Source: Tubiluchus corallicola
Taxonomy: Eukaryota; Priapulida; Priapulimorpha; Priapulimorphida; Tubiluchidae
Assembly: GCA_030141605.1 (NCBI GenBank)
Contig: JAQGDQ010000078.1
Coordinates: 494,001 to 558,000 of the forward strand
Direction: 5' to 3'
DNA: 64,000 nucleotides
Part shown: positions 26,001 through 39,400 of the stretch, one piece after another
Layout: every line of letters begins with the position of its first letter
Numbering within the stretch: the stretch's first letter is position 1
Made by a program: the position numbers and the translations under genes
The notes under the pieces: model-generated
Told to the model about the DNA's origin: nothing
The model's database searches: none
The model's input: the letters and a program-made list of their open reading frames with translations, nothing else

Positions 26001-27357
26001 ATGATGAATAGCTAAGTATTTAGCCTGTGCACTACATTGGTTTGCCACTAAACGTAAAACATGCATCTTCACTATATAATATACTTGAATGAATCAATTC
26101 CAGTAATCATTATTTAAAACATCTCAATTCAGTTATAAACATCTGTACACAATCAAATATTTTACAATTATCTACGCAACTTAAATTTTCGTCTTCATTG
26201 AGTAACAAATTGATAATATTTCTCACTGCCAAATTTCTAATGGTTCTTACCGTTTAAAGCATTAAGCTTGTTAAACATATCATTTCTTGGTATCAACGAT
26301 TTGGAAAATTTAGAAAAAAGTTTCAAGCGGGGCATTGCAAGAACAGTAAGGTGATCCAGAACCATCGCTATTTTTACAATTTTTAAGTGACTGTTGATAA
26401 TTTAACAGACTAAATAGTACTCGCATGCATGTGTGGTGAACAGAACTAGGGCGTTTGGCATAAGAAAAATTATTTGGATGTTTGAGTAATTTCACATCCA
26501 TATTGGTAAAATTGTTAATCAGTTATAAATTTGTAAAAACTAAACTAGGATAACTGTTTCGAATTGAATTAGTCCATAAGTAGTTTCATACACGTTTCTG
26601 TAAACCATAAGCCCATTATCTAAAATAATCCTTATCACAAATGATGACTACCTGTAGAAGGATGGATCTGGGGGTGCAGGAAGATTCCCAGATTTTCCTT
26701 TTATGAAAGCGATGACTTCATCAATATGGTGAGCTAAATGTAAAATAGTAATCATAACTTTATGTAAGCAAAATAAGAGAATGAAGGTACTAAGACAACT
26801 AATTTACATAAAAGATATCAATGTTTTCACTTCAGTTAACCCTTTATTAATTTATACAAACTTCAGCACACACTGACAATTTTATCTTACCAGGATTCCA
26901 AATATTACTAGGTATCAGCGTCAATATTTGTTTGAACAACATAGCAACCTACAAAACAAAGAATATCTTGCTTGAAAAATCACCAGCAAAAAGATTTTAT
27001 GTGAATAAACAATTTTTAACTGCATGTCAGATAAGCCTGAAGTGAGTGCAAAATATCCAAAATTTAACAGAAAAGAAAAACAAAAAAATATGTAGCAGAA
27101 ACGAAACAATAAGAATTTACTGCTAAATTTACCATGAGCATACAAGCTTACAATGATAATTTACATAGAAAGCATTAAATTATCACAAATTTTGACACAA
27201 TAAACATTAATTTATAATTTATTGAGGTCACTGGTATGCCTCTGTACAGCACCAGGAAGAAAATCTTGTGTTGGTGCAGCCCAGATTCCTGGTAAATTTC
27301 AGAAACAAAAACAGAAAATACATCAAATGATCTCCCCCCTCTCTCTCTCCCCCCCCT

Positions 27358-27452
<95 letters not shown>

Positions 27453-30400
27453 ACTCACTCAATCGCTCACTCACTCACTCACTCACTCACTCACTCACTC
27501 ACTCACTCATTCATTCACACGCATTTCTTTCTAAAATAAGGACAAAGTGCAAAAAGGTAGAAATTCAACATGTTGATGAAGATGATTAAGTAATGATAAT
27601 ATTTCCAAGACACAAATATACCCAAAATAAGAATAAAATCAAAAATAAAGAGAGGCACAATTGATTGCTAATTATATTATGTAGTTTTAGAGTGATGAAT
27701 TGACAGTTGTGAATATTTGCAAGTACATGCTGTGAAGTAATACATTACACATCCACACATTCAAACAGATCATTCAGAATATATGGCAAATACGTATGAT
27801 TTAATGTTTTTCTTTAGCTTATGAATTGACACCGAGGTTTTAATGCATTCAGGTAATTTATTCAAAGTTGTAGGCCCAAAGTGTTTACCAACAATAGTTC
27901 TTGAAAAATTAATAGTGTATTCGTTATTCCTAGTGTTATACGGTTTTATATTAAGTTTAGCTGGATTATTGAAAAAGTTTGGAAATAACTTGAAATGAGT
28001 CTTATACATATGTATAGAGGTACATATAGTGTATGAAGTAAATATAGTTGTCACACTTCTTGAAAGAAACACAAAAGCTGTGAGTGAAAAAATAAAAACA
28101 AAAACCAAGCAAAACAACTACAACTACATCCCAAAACAATTAACCAAATAATGCAGCAAGTACAATTAAAAACAACAAAAGGATAATTTATTGTGAAACT
28201 ATTGTGATGAACACAACCAATAGTTTATGCATCAAAACAAACATAACACTTGTTTATACAATGTCAAAGACTCACCTCATGAGTTATAGAGCTGATTTTA
28301 TAACTGTCAAACTCCGGCAATGGATCTGGCCTAAAATACTTAAAGAGTGGAAACGTTCTCTCCCATGTTAACTCAATCTGAATAAAAAATAAAAGTGATC
28401 AGTATAAAGTACAAAAAACGTATAAGCCATTCTGATCGAACACCTTGTAGAAAAAACATTCTTTTGACAGCTGATGGGGATCTCAAAAGCGAATTGGAAG
28501 CTCTTTTTAAAGAGGATGAAAAGTACTAAATGACATCTGGAGAAGCTTCCACCTAGAAGAGTGACTATGGATTGATGGGCGGTTCTATTTTTGAAGATTC
28601 CCGCTTGAAAAACTGCTGATAACCAATCTATCTACTATCATACATCATCTATCTATGGTATTCTGCCTACAAATTTACTTATTTTATTAAGCTGTTATAA
28701 TGTTAAGTGCTATCAAATTAGCTTATCGCAATCAAAAAGAACAGTTTGCAAACACTATGTAGAATGCTTGCGCGTTAATGATCGATATTAATAGTGTATT
28801 CGTTGTACCTACTATTATCTAGTTTTTAGATCATCAGCAGATCTAGAAATTCAAATCTATAATCTAAAATTTTAAAAATCTTAATCTAAACCTGTTTACC
28901 TGTTTTGCGCCATGATCGTCCAGATGCTTTGACTTGGATTTTTTACTTGGATGACCATAGAGACAAAAGAAACATTGTTCCATTGCTATGGCCAGCTCTT
29001 CTTTACATGGATGATCATCTGGATAAAACTTGGTCAGCTCTTCTTCGAGAATGATCACTGAACAGAGGAGGAGTGCAGAGTCTGAATGAGAACACCATTC
29101 CTTCCTGTATAACAGATGATAAACATGTTAAAAGAAAAACTGGGCATAATCTTAAACCATAGCTCAAAACAGTCTACACTATAAAATATTGAAAGGGAAC
29201 ACACTATTTTTTCAGGAAAAACTTGTGTGAAAGAATTATTACCACAGAATGACAATTTCGCCTTCGCACTGCTGATTCTTTGCTGTTACATGCATTTTGC
29301 CATTCGCTAGTTAGACGGGCACTAGCGCCTACATTTCGGAAACAGGCACTGGAAGTTGTACAGTAGCACTGCATTTAAGTTTTTGCTTTCATGAACATGT
29401 GCAACACGCTCATGGAATGTTTCTGCGATTGAAAATTATATTTATTTGTGACATCATCACTCATTGGGCTCACCTACCATTAATTATGTTTCTAACCTAT
29501 TATTTAATTACCATAAAAAGCTTTGGCATTATTATAGGTGTAAAAATGGGGTGAAACGTGAAAAATTGTCCTGTTTTTCTTTGATTGAAAATTTATTCAC
29601 CTCTACATTGATAAAATACTTCAGCATTTAAACCATATTCAAGTTTATAATAAAGAACCATCCCATCAAATAAGATACCTGTAAAACACAGCAAGGATAG
29701 AAATAAGGGCAGAAACTAGTACCTGCATGGTGTCCACGTGTAGAATTTACATAATTGAAAAGTTTGTTTAGCATTATACAATTCAAGCAAAAGCAGCATA
29801 AAATAATTTGAGAAAAACAGACAAAAGATCATCATTACTCATGTAGCCATTACAAGTATTCATCGACTTACAACCTATGCAAGTTACAACTGTTTGACTT
29901 GGCCCGACCATGACTTAATTCATTACTTACACAAAACTAATAATAATAATTCATATTTTCTTCTTTTTTAAACAAATTAGTTTTCAATCGCTATCTGTTT
30001 CAATAAATTAGGCATCGTAGGCACTGCCATACTTAACACACATACAAATACAACATGTTACGAGTGGTGACACACCACTTGAACATAGGGTCCGTCTTGG
30101 GTCCAAAACATCATGCAGCCAAACAGCCGGAATTGTTTGTGCCATAACACGATTGATTGTCTTATTGTCAGCAGATTTGACTTAATGAAACATTTTGGTT
30201 TATCTAATTTCTTAAATTTTCAAACCATGCGCTAGTCATATTTTTAACATTTAATCATTATGTCTTCTAATGACATAATGACATTATCATTTTTTTACAA
30301 TTTAGATTAACCTGAGAAGGGTAGCTGAGTTGATGACCAAATGGTCTTTCGCTACCCTTTCTCCTGCAGCCCTTAACACTTTTGTTTATGCATAATTTAT

Positions 30401-33400
30401 CCTGATTATTAATTAATTATAGCAATTATAGTCTATTTGCACTCTGGTATAAATGACAGAATTAAATAAAAATGTCTATGTCTATGTCTTCTAGACAATT
30501 GATGACAAATGGTCAGCTGGTTCTATTCTCTGTCATGCACCTGAGACATTCTTGCACATACGGCCTCGTAAATTCATGTAATAAACAAATAAATTTAAAT
30601 AAATTTACTGACTATTCAGAACACTACAGTTTTACAATTTATAACAATACATTACAAAGACAATGCAATACATTACAAGTGGAGTAAAGAAAAAACTACA
30701 CAGACAGAATGCTGCATACAGATAATTGTCACACTATGCAATAATAATATTATTATTAATAAACTGTAATAACAATAACTAAATATTACAATTATATTAT
30801 ATTGTGTTATATTACAAAAATTATTCCATTTTCAAAGTTCCAGTATACAACGAAAGTGACAAATACTAGCCAGTACTAGAGGCAAATGATAAGCTATCAA
30901 AACAGTTTTCTCCTTTCCCAGTAGAAAGCTTGCATAAATGTTGTTAGTAATGAAATGTTCATAGAGAATATAGGAGAAACATAAGTCACATTCTACGAGT
31001 CATTGAAAAATGTGGTGGGAAAGGTTTCCATTTGAAAAATAACCAGAAATGAAAAATGTAGTGCGACTCCATTCATTTCTAAAACCCTGCACAAAAAATG
31101 CAAACAAAAAATTTGCTGCACTTTCAAGAATTAACATGAAACTCTGACTATAGTCCAGGCTTGGCCGTTTTGCAGGTATTTTGTGGTATTTAGTTTCCTC
31201 ACCAAGTAAGCCGACTTTTGCAAACAACGAACATAACACATGGTATGGAGACTACATTCCTTAAACCCACCAATAAAACAGTCGATTGAAAACCAATATT
31301 TTTAACTTGTGATTCTGTGTTGGCTTATTGTTACCTAGATAACTGGTCAAGTGAATGTAATATTCATAGCCACAATGTATTACAGTGAGCATTTGCATAA
31401 AACTCCATACATCAGTTCCTATAATTGTAATAATGATAAATTGTAAAGAAAAAATACTAGCTCTATGGTGATCACTGAGCTTTTCAAGAGCAGTGATTAT
31501 GCTACATTTTATTAAATTACCAACATAAAACAGTTTCTTTACCTGCCAAGATGTTCATGTGCTACTAACAGAAGCCGAACGGATGGCCGCATCTCTTTAC
31601 TCACAATTAAAGAAGCTTTGTTTGATTTTTCTTCGCTAAAAATTAAAAAAAAATAAGGAGTGAAAATTCTTGAAAATAAAACAATCAAATCTGGCATACT
31701 GGAAAGCGTTTACAATTCCCCATACAGTTTAAATACCCTAACCTTAATCCTAGTCCAATCCTAACCCTAACCCTAGGTCAACCTAACCCTAATCCCAATC
31801 CTAATCCTAATCCTAATCTGCTTCATGAACTAATTTCTTGAGTGTGGAGAATTGTAACTTTAGCTAAAATTAATCAGTTTTCTCCACTGGTGAAATTCTG
31901 TGGAAATAACTTTGGAAATTCTTCGAACTCTAATCAATGCCTTGAATGCACTTCAGATGGCTTATGTATCACGCTCTACAGGTATTGATAACCTAATAAA
32001 TGCCATACAGCTTATATATACCTAGTTCATTCAGTTCATTTTAACTGAACGGTGAATACTGTAACAAAGAAAACAATCAACGGCGGACAGAGAACAAATT
32101 ACACAACCGAGTCTGAATTTGATAACAAAGTTAGATTTGAAAATCCTGTTCACACACAGCAGAAAATGCCATATGCAAATATCAAGTGCAAATTGTATTA
32201 GAAAACTGTTTAAGTTACTGCTTGATTGTAGTGCTCGGCAAATGTGTATAGATCGAAATATTCTTTATTTTGATATTATATTACGAAAATGTTGTTATTC
32301 GCTTATGACACGATTGATTAATTCTGATAATAATAAAATTAAGAAATTCAAATATTCAGGTTATATCAAAATTGCATAACTTTTGGAGAGTAACATTGTT
32401 TATCAGTACAGGAAATTTGCTACATTTTAACAAAAATTCTAACTGTAAACATTTATTTTATTAATTTTATCTTGTAAAGTTTTGTAAATTTTATAATTCT
32501 TTTATTGTAATAAATATGTTTTATGAACCTCGTGAATGAAGTAAAATAACTTACTTACTACGTGCACAAACAACCTAGCATCTGCACCTATGCACAAAAT
32601 CTCTCAAAAATTTTTAGCCAAAATCCACCATAAATAGCAAATAGTAAAACATATGAAAATAAACTACTAAAATACTTCATCATGTTGGCAAATAAACTTA
32701 CTACACAAGGATTTTGAATAGCAGTAACCATGGCAACACTGTACTGATGGGTTCAGTGTTATCTTCTGGTAAATTCATGTTCAAAGAAATCACATTCACC
32801 AAATCTTTTGCAAGACGGCACCTAACATCTTGGTCTAATGTATCAAGCAACAATGCATTACCACTTTTCTCTATAGCTCTGAAAATAGCACAACATAATT
32901 ACTAGAAAAATGTTAGTAACCAAGTGACATTAATTACTAATTCAACAATAAAATAACTTTTTGTAGCTACTATAATAAATGAATAACAATAGATTAGTTT
33001 TTCTTTCAGTGATAATGAGTTCGCAGACTGAACAACTGAGCTACTTACTTGTAAAAAAATAGATTTGCACATTAAAATCTATTACCAAGCAAGATTATCT
33101 TAAGTGTAGAATGAACATTGCTCGAGTAATTTCGTCCCTGGTTGTTCTACAATAAGCCTGAATACACTTAAACAATTGTTGCCCAGATGAAACATTAACA
33201 GTATTTAAAAGACCCTTTATTATGACGTCTATAACACCCTATTACTACAAGCAGTTAATGTAGGACTGATGATGATGATGATGATGAAGATGATGATAAC
33301 CTTTATTTAAAGTCGGCTTTAAATTCAACAGACAAACACAAACCTGCCATGAGGCTTTTATCGCCGATTGTAAATAACAAACTAAACAGAGATTGTTATT

Positions 33401-36400
33401 ACCTCACGTTAACCTAAATACCATACGCCAGGCAGGGCAAGAACAGGTACCAGTCTTTGGTATTACCTAGCCGCAGCATCAAACTCACGACTTCCCAGAA
33501 GGAAAGCGAATGCGTAACCACTAGATTCATTTAATCAGTCATGTTTTACCAAAGAACATCTATGAGCACTACATAACTGTCTCAGTTTGTTGCATTTAAC
33601 CTATTGTAATAAGATTTACAAATGCATTTATCCTACATCTTTACACAAACTGAGCATAATGTAATGTATGTACATAAGGTAATTTAGTTAAAAGAGAACG
33701 TGTGGCAACGTTTACTGGAATAACATTAAAAGAACGCACAAATTCTATTGCAATAAACTCAATAAATAAACTGTAGGAAACTTGAACTAAATATGAAATT
33801 TGTTCTAATCATTCAGATTAAATCGATTTGAGTAATTCTGCCCCTCATGAAGAATCCATCATATTGCTGGTTAGCTCAATCTGAATATACTGTACTGTAC
33901 CACTTCAAGCAGTTACCATCACATATTTCTCACCATTATTCACTCTATGTTTTTGTCGTTCCTTTCTTCATCTTTCACAACTTATTTCACTTCACAATGT
34001 ATGGAGTATGCTTAGCATTTACCTCTTAAATGCTTTACATGGTTCTACAAACAACTGCGACTTAACAATATCATGTTTGCACTAACTTATCAATAACACT
34101 CAAATACATAATTTATACTCGATAACTGATGTTGCGACTATTTATGTAACAAACAAAATTAAAAATAAATAAAAATATCATTTCTCCTGCTTGAGATACA
34201 AAAACAAAAATGGAGTCTACATACTCTTCAATGGCAGTCAGCAGTTCTACTATGGTAGATGCCCAAGCAGTACGTAATTCACCCTCCTCTGCTTGCTCAT
34301 ATGATTCTAATGATTCGTGCAAAGACTTCTGCCCATATGTAACACATTGCTGGAACAATTCAACACAAACTTTGTGAAATGCTGCAAACACTACATAATG
34401 ATTTAATAAATACAAGCAATCATGACTAATTAGTGTCAATAATCACAGCTAGCTTTAGATTGTTTACATGTAGGTACTTAATTTTAAGCTAGCAGTCTAG
34501 CGCTCAGTTGGTATCTACCACAAAATAACTCAAGGCTACTAACTTGAAACTTCTTTAGTTTAACAAGAGATTCTTGCAACATCAAAAGGTGTCTTTTTCG
34601 GTCAGCTTCGTCTTTCGCATTCAGCTGTAACAAATTAAGACAAAAGTGTTAATTACTAATGAGAATCAGTTGCTTAGTTTGTTTTACACAAAATAATATT
34701 CGTACAATGAAATTATTCGGTGTAGTATGTAAATGCACAGGCTTCAGTTACACGTAACTAAATTTTGACAGCCAGGAGCATGGACAGAGAGGGGGAGGGG
34801 GAGGGAGGGAGAGAGAGAGAGAGAGACAGAGAGAGAGAGAGGGAGAGAAAGAGAGAGAGAGGGAGAGAGAGAGAGAAGTAAGGTATCGTTAAAAAACAAA
34901 TCCATACTAAAAAGGAAGAAAGGAAGTCATTAAGCACAGATCTGTAGTATTTGGAAAAATTACCGTTCGTTTGTATTTTCCTTCTTGGAAAGTCCTGCTT
35001 AGTAGATCAACTACTTCTTGGTACTTCTCAGCTTCCCAATATTCTTGCAAGTGCTCTAATGAGTGTGATACTTCCAGCTCTAATAACTGCCTCTGTACCT
35101 CACCTATAAGTTCATGGACACAGCTTGATAAAGTATCCACACACAAACAGCGGTGGCGAAAACTAAGGGGATTAGGAAGAACTACAAACATTAAAATGAA
35201 CAATTACAATTAAAAATACACCATCATTATGCTGACACATTAATAACTGTATCCTAAAGTAGTTTTTAAAAAATATGTTTAAAATGTGAGATCAAAAGAT
35301 GAGACTGATTAGGTTGTAGTCGGGTACATTAGGCTGACAATAAAAATACTTCTGTTCCCATGTAATCGCCCGAGTAACATTCTTTTTATTGCACAGCCAG
35401 CTGGGAATTTTATAATGTTTTTGTATGTTCATTTACCTGACACAGTCATAAACAAGCGTATTTTTTAATTTAACACGTAAAATACAATAATTGTTATAAC
35501 ATCCTTGTTTCGGCAAAGACGCAGCCATGTATTTCTATGGTTAACTCTCTGCAAGTAATGCAGTTTAGTATGACATTGATTATTGTATTGGAGGCTAAAA
35601 AGTATCATGTTTTCTGCCAAAACAGTGCATTAACAGCTGAGTGGTATTGCCGCTTATTCCAAATTTATCAGCACATGTGTGCATTTAATACAAAAAAGAA
35701 ACTATACGATGATCAATAATTATGCAGTAATTTAGTAATGCTGAAATAAAAACCGAAAAACAAAGGGTGAAAAAATGTGCATTGACAAAATTTAAAACAT
35801 TATTGCTAACAAGTGGGAAACAAAGAAGCTTTCATTTCAACTGATTTTAAATATTCAGCTTTGAACATTTACAAAGTTTAAAAAAAAAGTTTAAAAAAAA
35901 TTAAAAAAATTTATTCCCTCCCAAAAGCCAAAGAAGTAGTAATTCACATAGATCACAATTGTAGGAAATGATTCAAATTCAATCATAGTTTTTTTTTATA
36001 ATGCGAATTACACTATAAGAATCACCAATTACAGCAGCATTAATTTGTTAAGCAGATGTGGAAAAGGCATGGCGAAAGACTAAATGGCATCTAATCAAAC
36101 TATCCTTATTCGCTGGAAGCGGTAAAAGTATTTTATTGTGAATTCTGAAAATTGTTGTAAAAACGATCGCTTGCGCTATATAAACACCCATGATGATTCC
36201 TAGAGGCTGGTTCTTTCATGTATCCAAAAAATGTATTTTGAGTTATTGCGGCACCCTTATTATATCTTATAAAGTTCAAAATGTTCAAACTTAGTTTTCA
36301 AACCTTCATGTATACAAGAACAATTCCTGCAGTTTGGTACTTGAACCATTACAGCTGAATTATTATTCTTCAGTTTCATTTCTTTTAATGTGTCCGCTGT

Positions 36401-39400
36401 CTGTAATAAAAGAAATTAAATTATAAAAATAAGATATTGCTACATGTTAGACTCAGTTACAGGCTGGCAATACTCTGTGTGCCAATTACTTTAACTCCTT
36501 CCTGAGTGCAATTCCATTACAAACTTCACAAAGTCTTAGTGCATTTGAAAAGCTGTCAAATTCACAAAGTTAGAGCGATGTGTATACATTTTGCAAAATT
36601 TTACACAGAAATGAATGCTTTACAGTTTTCTTGTTGAACAGTTTTACATATCACTTACATATCAAGCTATCACTAAGAACACTTTAAAATAAAAACTCTG
36701 CGAAAATTTTGCAGTTTTTTTTTAATCACTCTGTTAATTACTCAATTGAGTAAAAAATTTAAACATTAAATTTAGAGGGACAGAAAGAAAATTTATTCTG
36801 TTTCAGGAAGTATATAGGTTTGCAGTAGGATCTCATGCAGTTAGGCAGCAGTAAAGAGTTTTACATGGTGATTGCAAAACTACCCAAATATTCATAGTCG
36901 CGAAGGAGTTAAGCAATTTAGCATCTTAAGGTAATTAATTTGGTACAAGGCTGACTACAAAAAACATCACATGTGTAACCTGGGTATAAATTTTAGCATC
37001 ACTTGTTTCACCTAAAAACCCTACTTAAATGTACAAGAAAACATGCGCACCCAATCTAAATAATCCAATGCTTCTTTAGTACGTCCCTCGGTAATATGAA
37101 ACCAGGCTGCGCTCCAACAGAATCTCGTGAGAAATTCGCTGCTTTTATCATACAGTAAATGGTCAAAGCCTGAAGCACACTGTAAAAACAGCAAGTCTGA
37201 GCGGAAAAATTCTCCCAACTCTGGTTTTTCAATTGCAGGCACTGGTTCAGCAGAAGAACTAAAGTATAACAGAAAATGAGTTTTTAAAAAAACAGAATAT
37301 CGCAGGAAATTCATTTCTTTTATCATACGGTAAATGGTCAAAACCTGAAGTACATTGTAAAAAGAGAAGTACGAACGGAAAAATTCGCCAATTCACTAAT
37401 ATTAAGAATGTTTAATTTTAGTATTTTGACATCCTTATCATGAAACCTAACAGGTAAACAGTAGCATATCTTCAAAAAGTGAAGTCGTGAAACCCAATTC
37501 ACTTCAGTGAAAGACTAAATTACTAATTTAAAATCTTTAAAGAAGCTCTTTAATAAATAGAAAAAATGCTGATAAGAACAATGTATTGAGAAATTCAAAC
37601 TGAACATCGTTAATATACAGAGATCTTTTAAAAACTTCTTTAATAAGTGGGAAAAGACATTAGAATAAATGGATAACAAAAGATTGCAAAAGCTATTCGA
37701 TTAATCAAAACTGTATAAAACAAAAGTGCATTCCCTTTAATTTAGAAGCACAGCACAAAAGCAGAACATGTATTAATTTATAAAAGAATTTTATCAATCA
37801 AACAAGTAGCTTTGTGTTAACAGGTTTTGTAAACAAAAATGCTCTACAAATACACAATGATAGTAAAAATTTCTCTAAACAAACTTTTCAGAAGACGTCG
37901 TAGACGGTACTGTTTTCCAGTATGTAATCATCTGGTCAGTTTTTAGTTCCTGAGCTAATAGACTTATCCATGCAGTCTCTCTAGGTGCCTCCTCTGCATC
38001 TGATTCATCAAATGGCAGTGAAGGAAATGATACATGCTGATGAAAACAGTCGTAAATTTCCACATAGACATCACTTAAACCTTCCGGCCTAGAGAATAAA
38101 GAAAAAAAAGCAAATATTTTAGATTCTAAAACCAGAGTTAAACAACTAACAATGCAACATAAAATTGACAAGAGTGTATGAGTTGTCAAGCATAAGGCTT
38201 CGAGCAGCTCCCATGTCAGAATGGCAGTGAATTCAAATAGTTTCTGTATAAGTGATGTACATAGTAGTTGCCGTAGAGAAAATGCAGCATTCAATAAAAT
38301 GAGAATACAAAATAAGTTGGTATTAGTTAAGTTCAAAATACAGACTGCATAGTTCTTTTTGTCCGCCTGCGCCTTTACCCGTGACCTAGACTTAGTCTGC
38401 CTTCGTTCAGGTGCTGCTACAAAGTTTTATACACAGAATATTCCATATTAAAAATTTAAGCAGCAACGAGTATAACTGTCGGATGTTTCTTATTTCAAAA
38501 CCTCTTTGGTACATATAGGACTCAAAATCACTTTCACAATACTTATATGTTTTATAGCACAGTGGTAGTTTTGTTTGTTAAAGCCGCTTAACAAGGGAAG
38601 ACATTGGAGGCAATTCTTCAGGTCACTTCTTTAGTGGCGGGTGATTATAAAATCTACAGAAACATGCGATACCTGAAAGCACACAAAAATAAATAGTAAT
38701 TAAGACAAAACTTTATTAAGTAGCAAAATAAAATAGCACTATAGTAAACTTGTACGCTTTCTGAACATAGACGGATTGGTATAAGTAAACTTACCAATGA
38801 AACTGCCATTTCGCAGACAGAGCAGTAAGATAATCTTTCATGATTCCAACAATTGAATAATTCTCTAAATGTTCGTTTAGAAAAGCTTCAACTTCCTCTA
38901 ACTCATTAGCCAAATTTTCACATGATTTGCCACCAAACTCTGAAGAAAATATTAAGGCAAATGACAAACCATTGCCAACAAAAGCATCATTTTCAAAGAA
39001 TCTTGATTTTAAACATATTGCAAAGCAAATGGTAAGAAAAGAAAAAAGGCATTCAGTGATTTTTCAATAAATACAGATGACACATTAATTTCAAAACCAC
39101 ACAAAAAAGTGACATACCATTAAATTTAGCGGGTAAATACGATCCACTGCCAGAGAGTGCCGACTGATCTTCAGTTAATGTTTTCGGTAAAAGTGACGTC
39201 AGCAGTTTTTGATAATTTATGCCTTCTTCTTGAGATTTCTTAACTACGTTTTTAACCTGTTGACAATTAAAAATCTATTTTAATGGAACAATCGCAATTA
39301 TGCAAACTAGCAAAATTCTACCAATACTGCATGCATAAATGGGATTAAACTGCAATTACTATTATAAATAAAATTTTTATTCAGTAATATGTGAACATTC

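Noticed and set aside
27222-27539. Leu/Ser-rich and Arg/Glu-rich open frames
   Set aside because: They are only the CT and TCAC microsatellite read in different frames.
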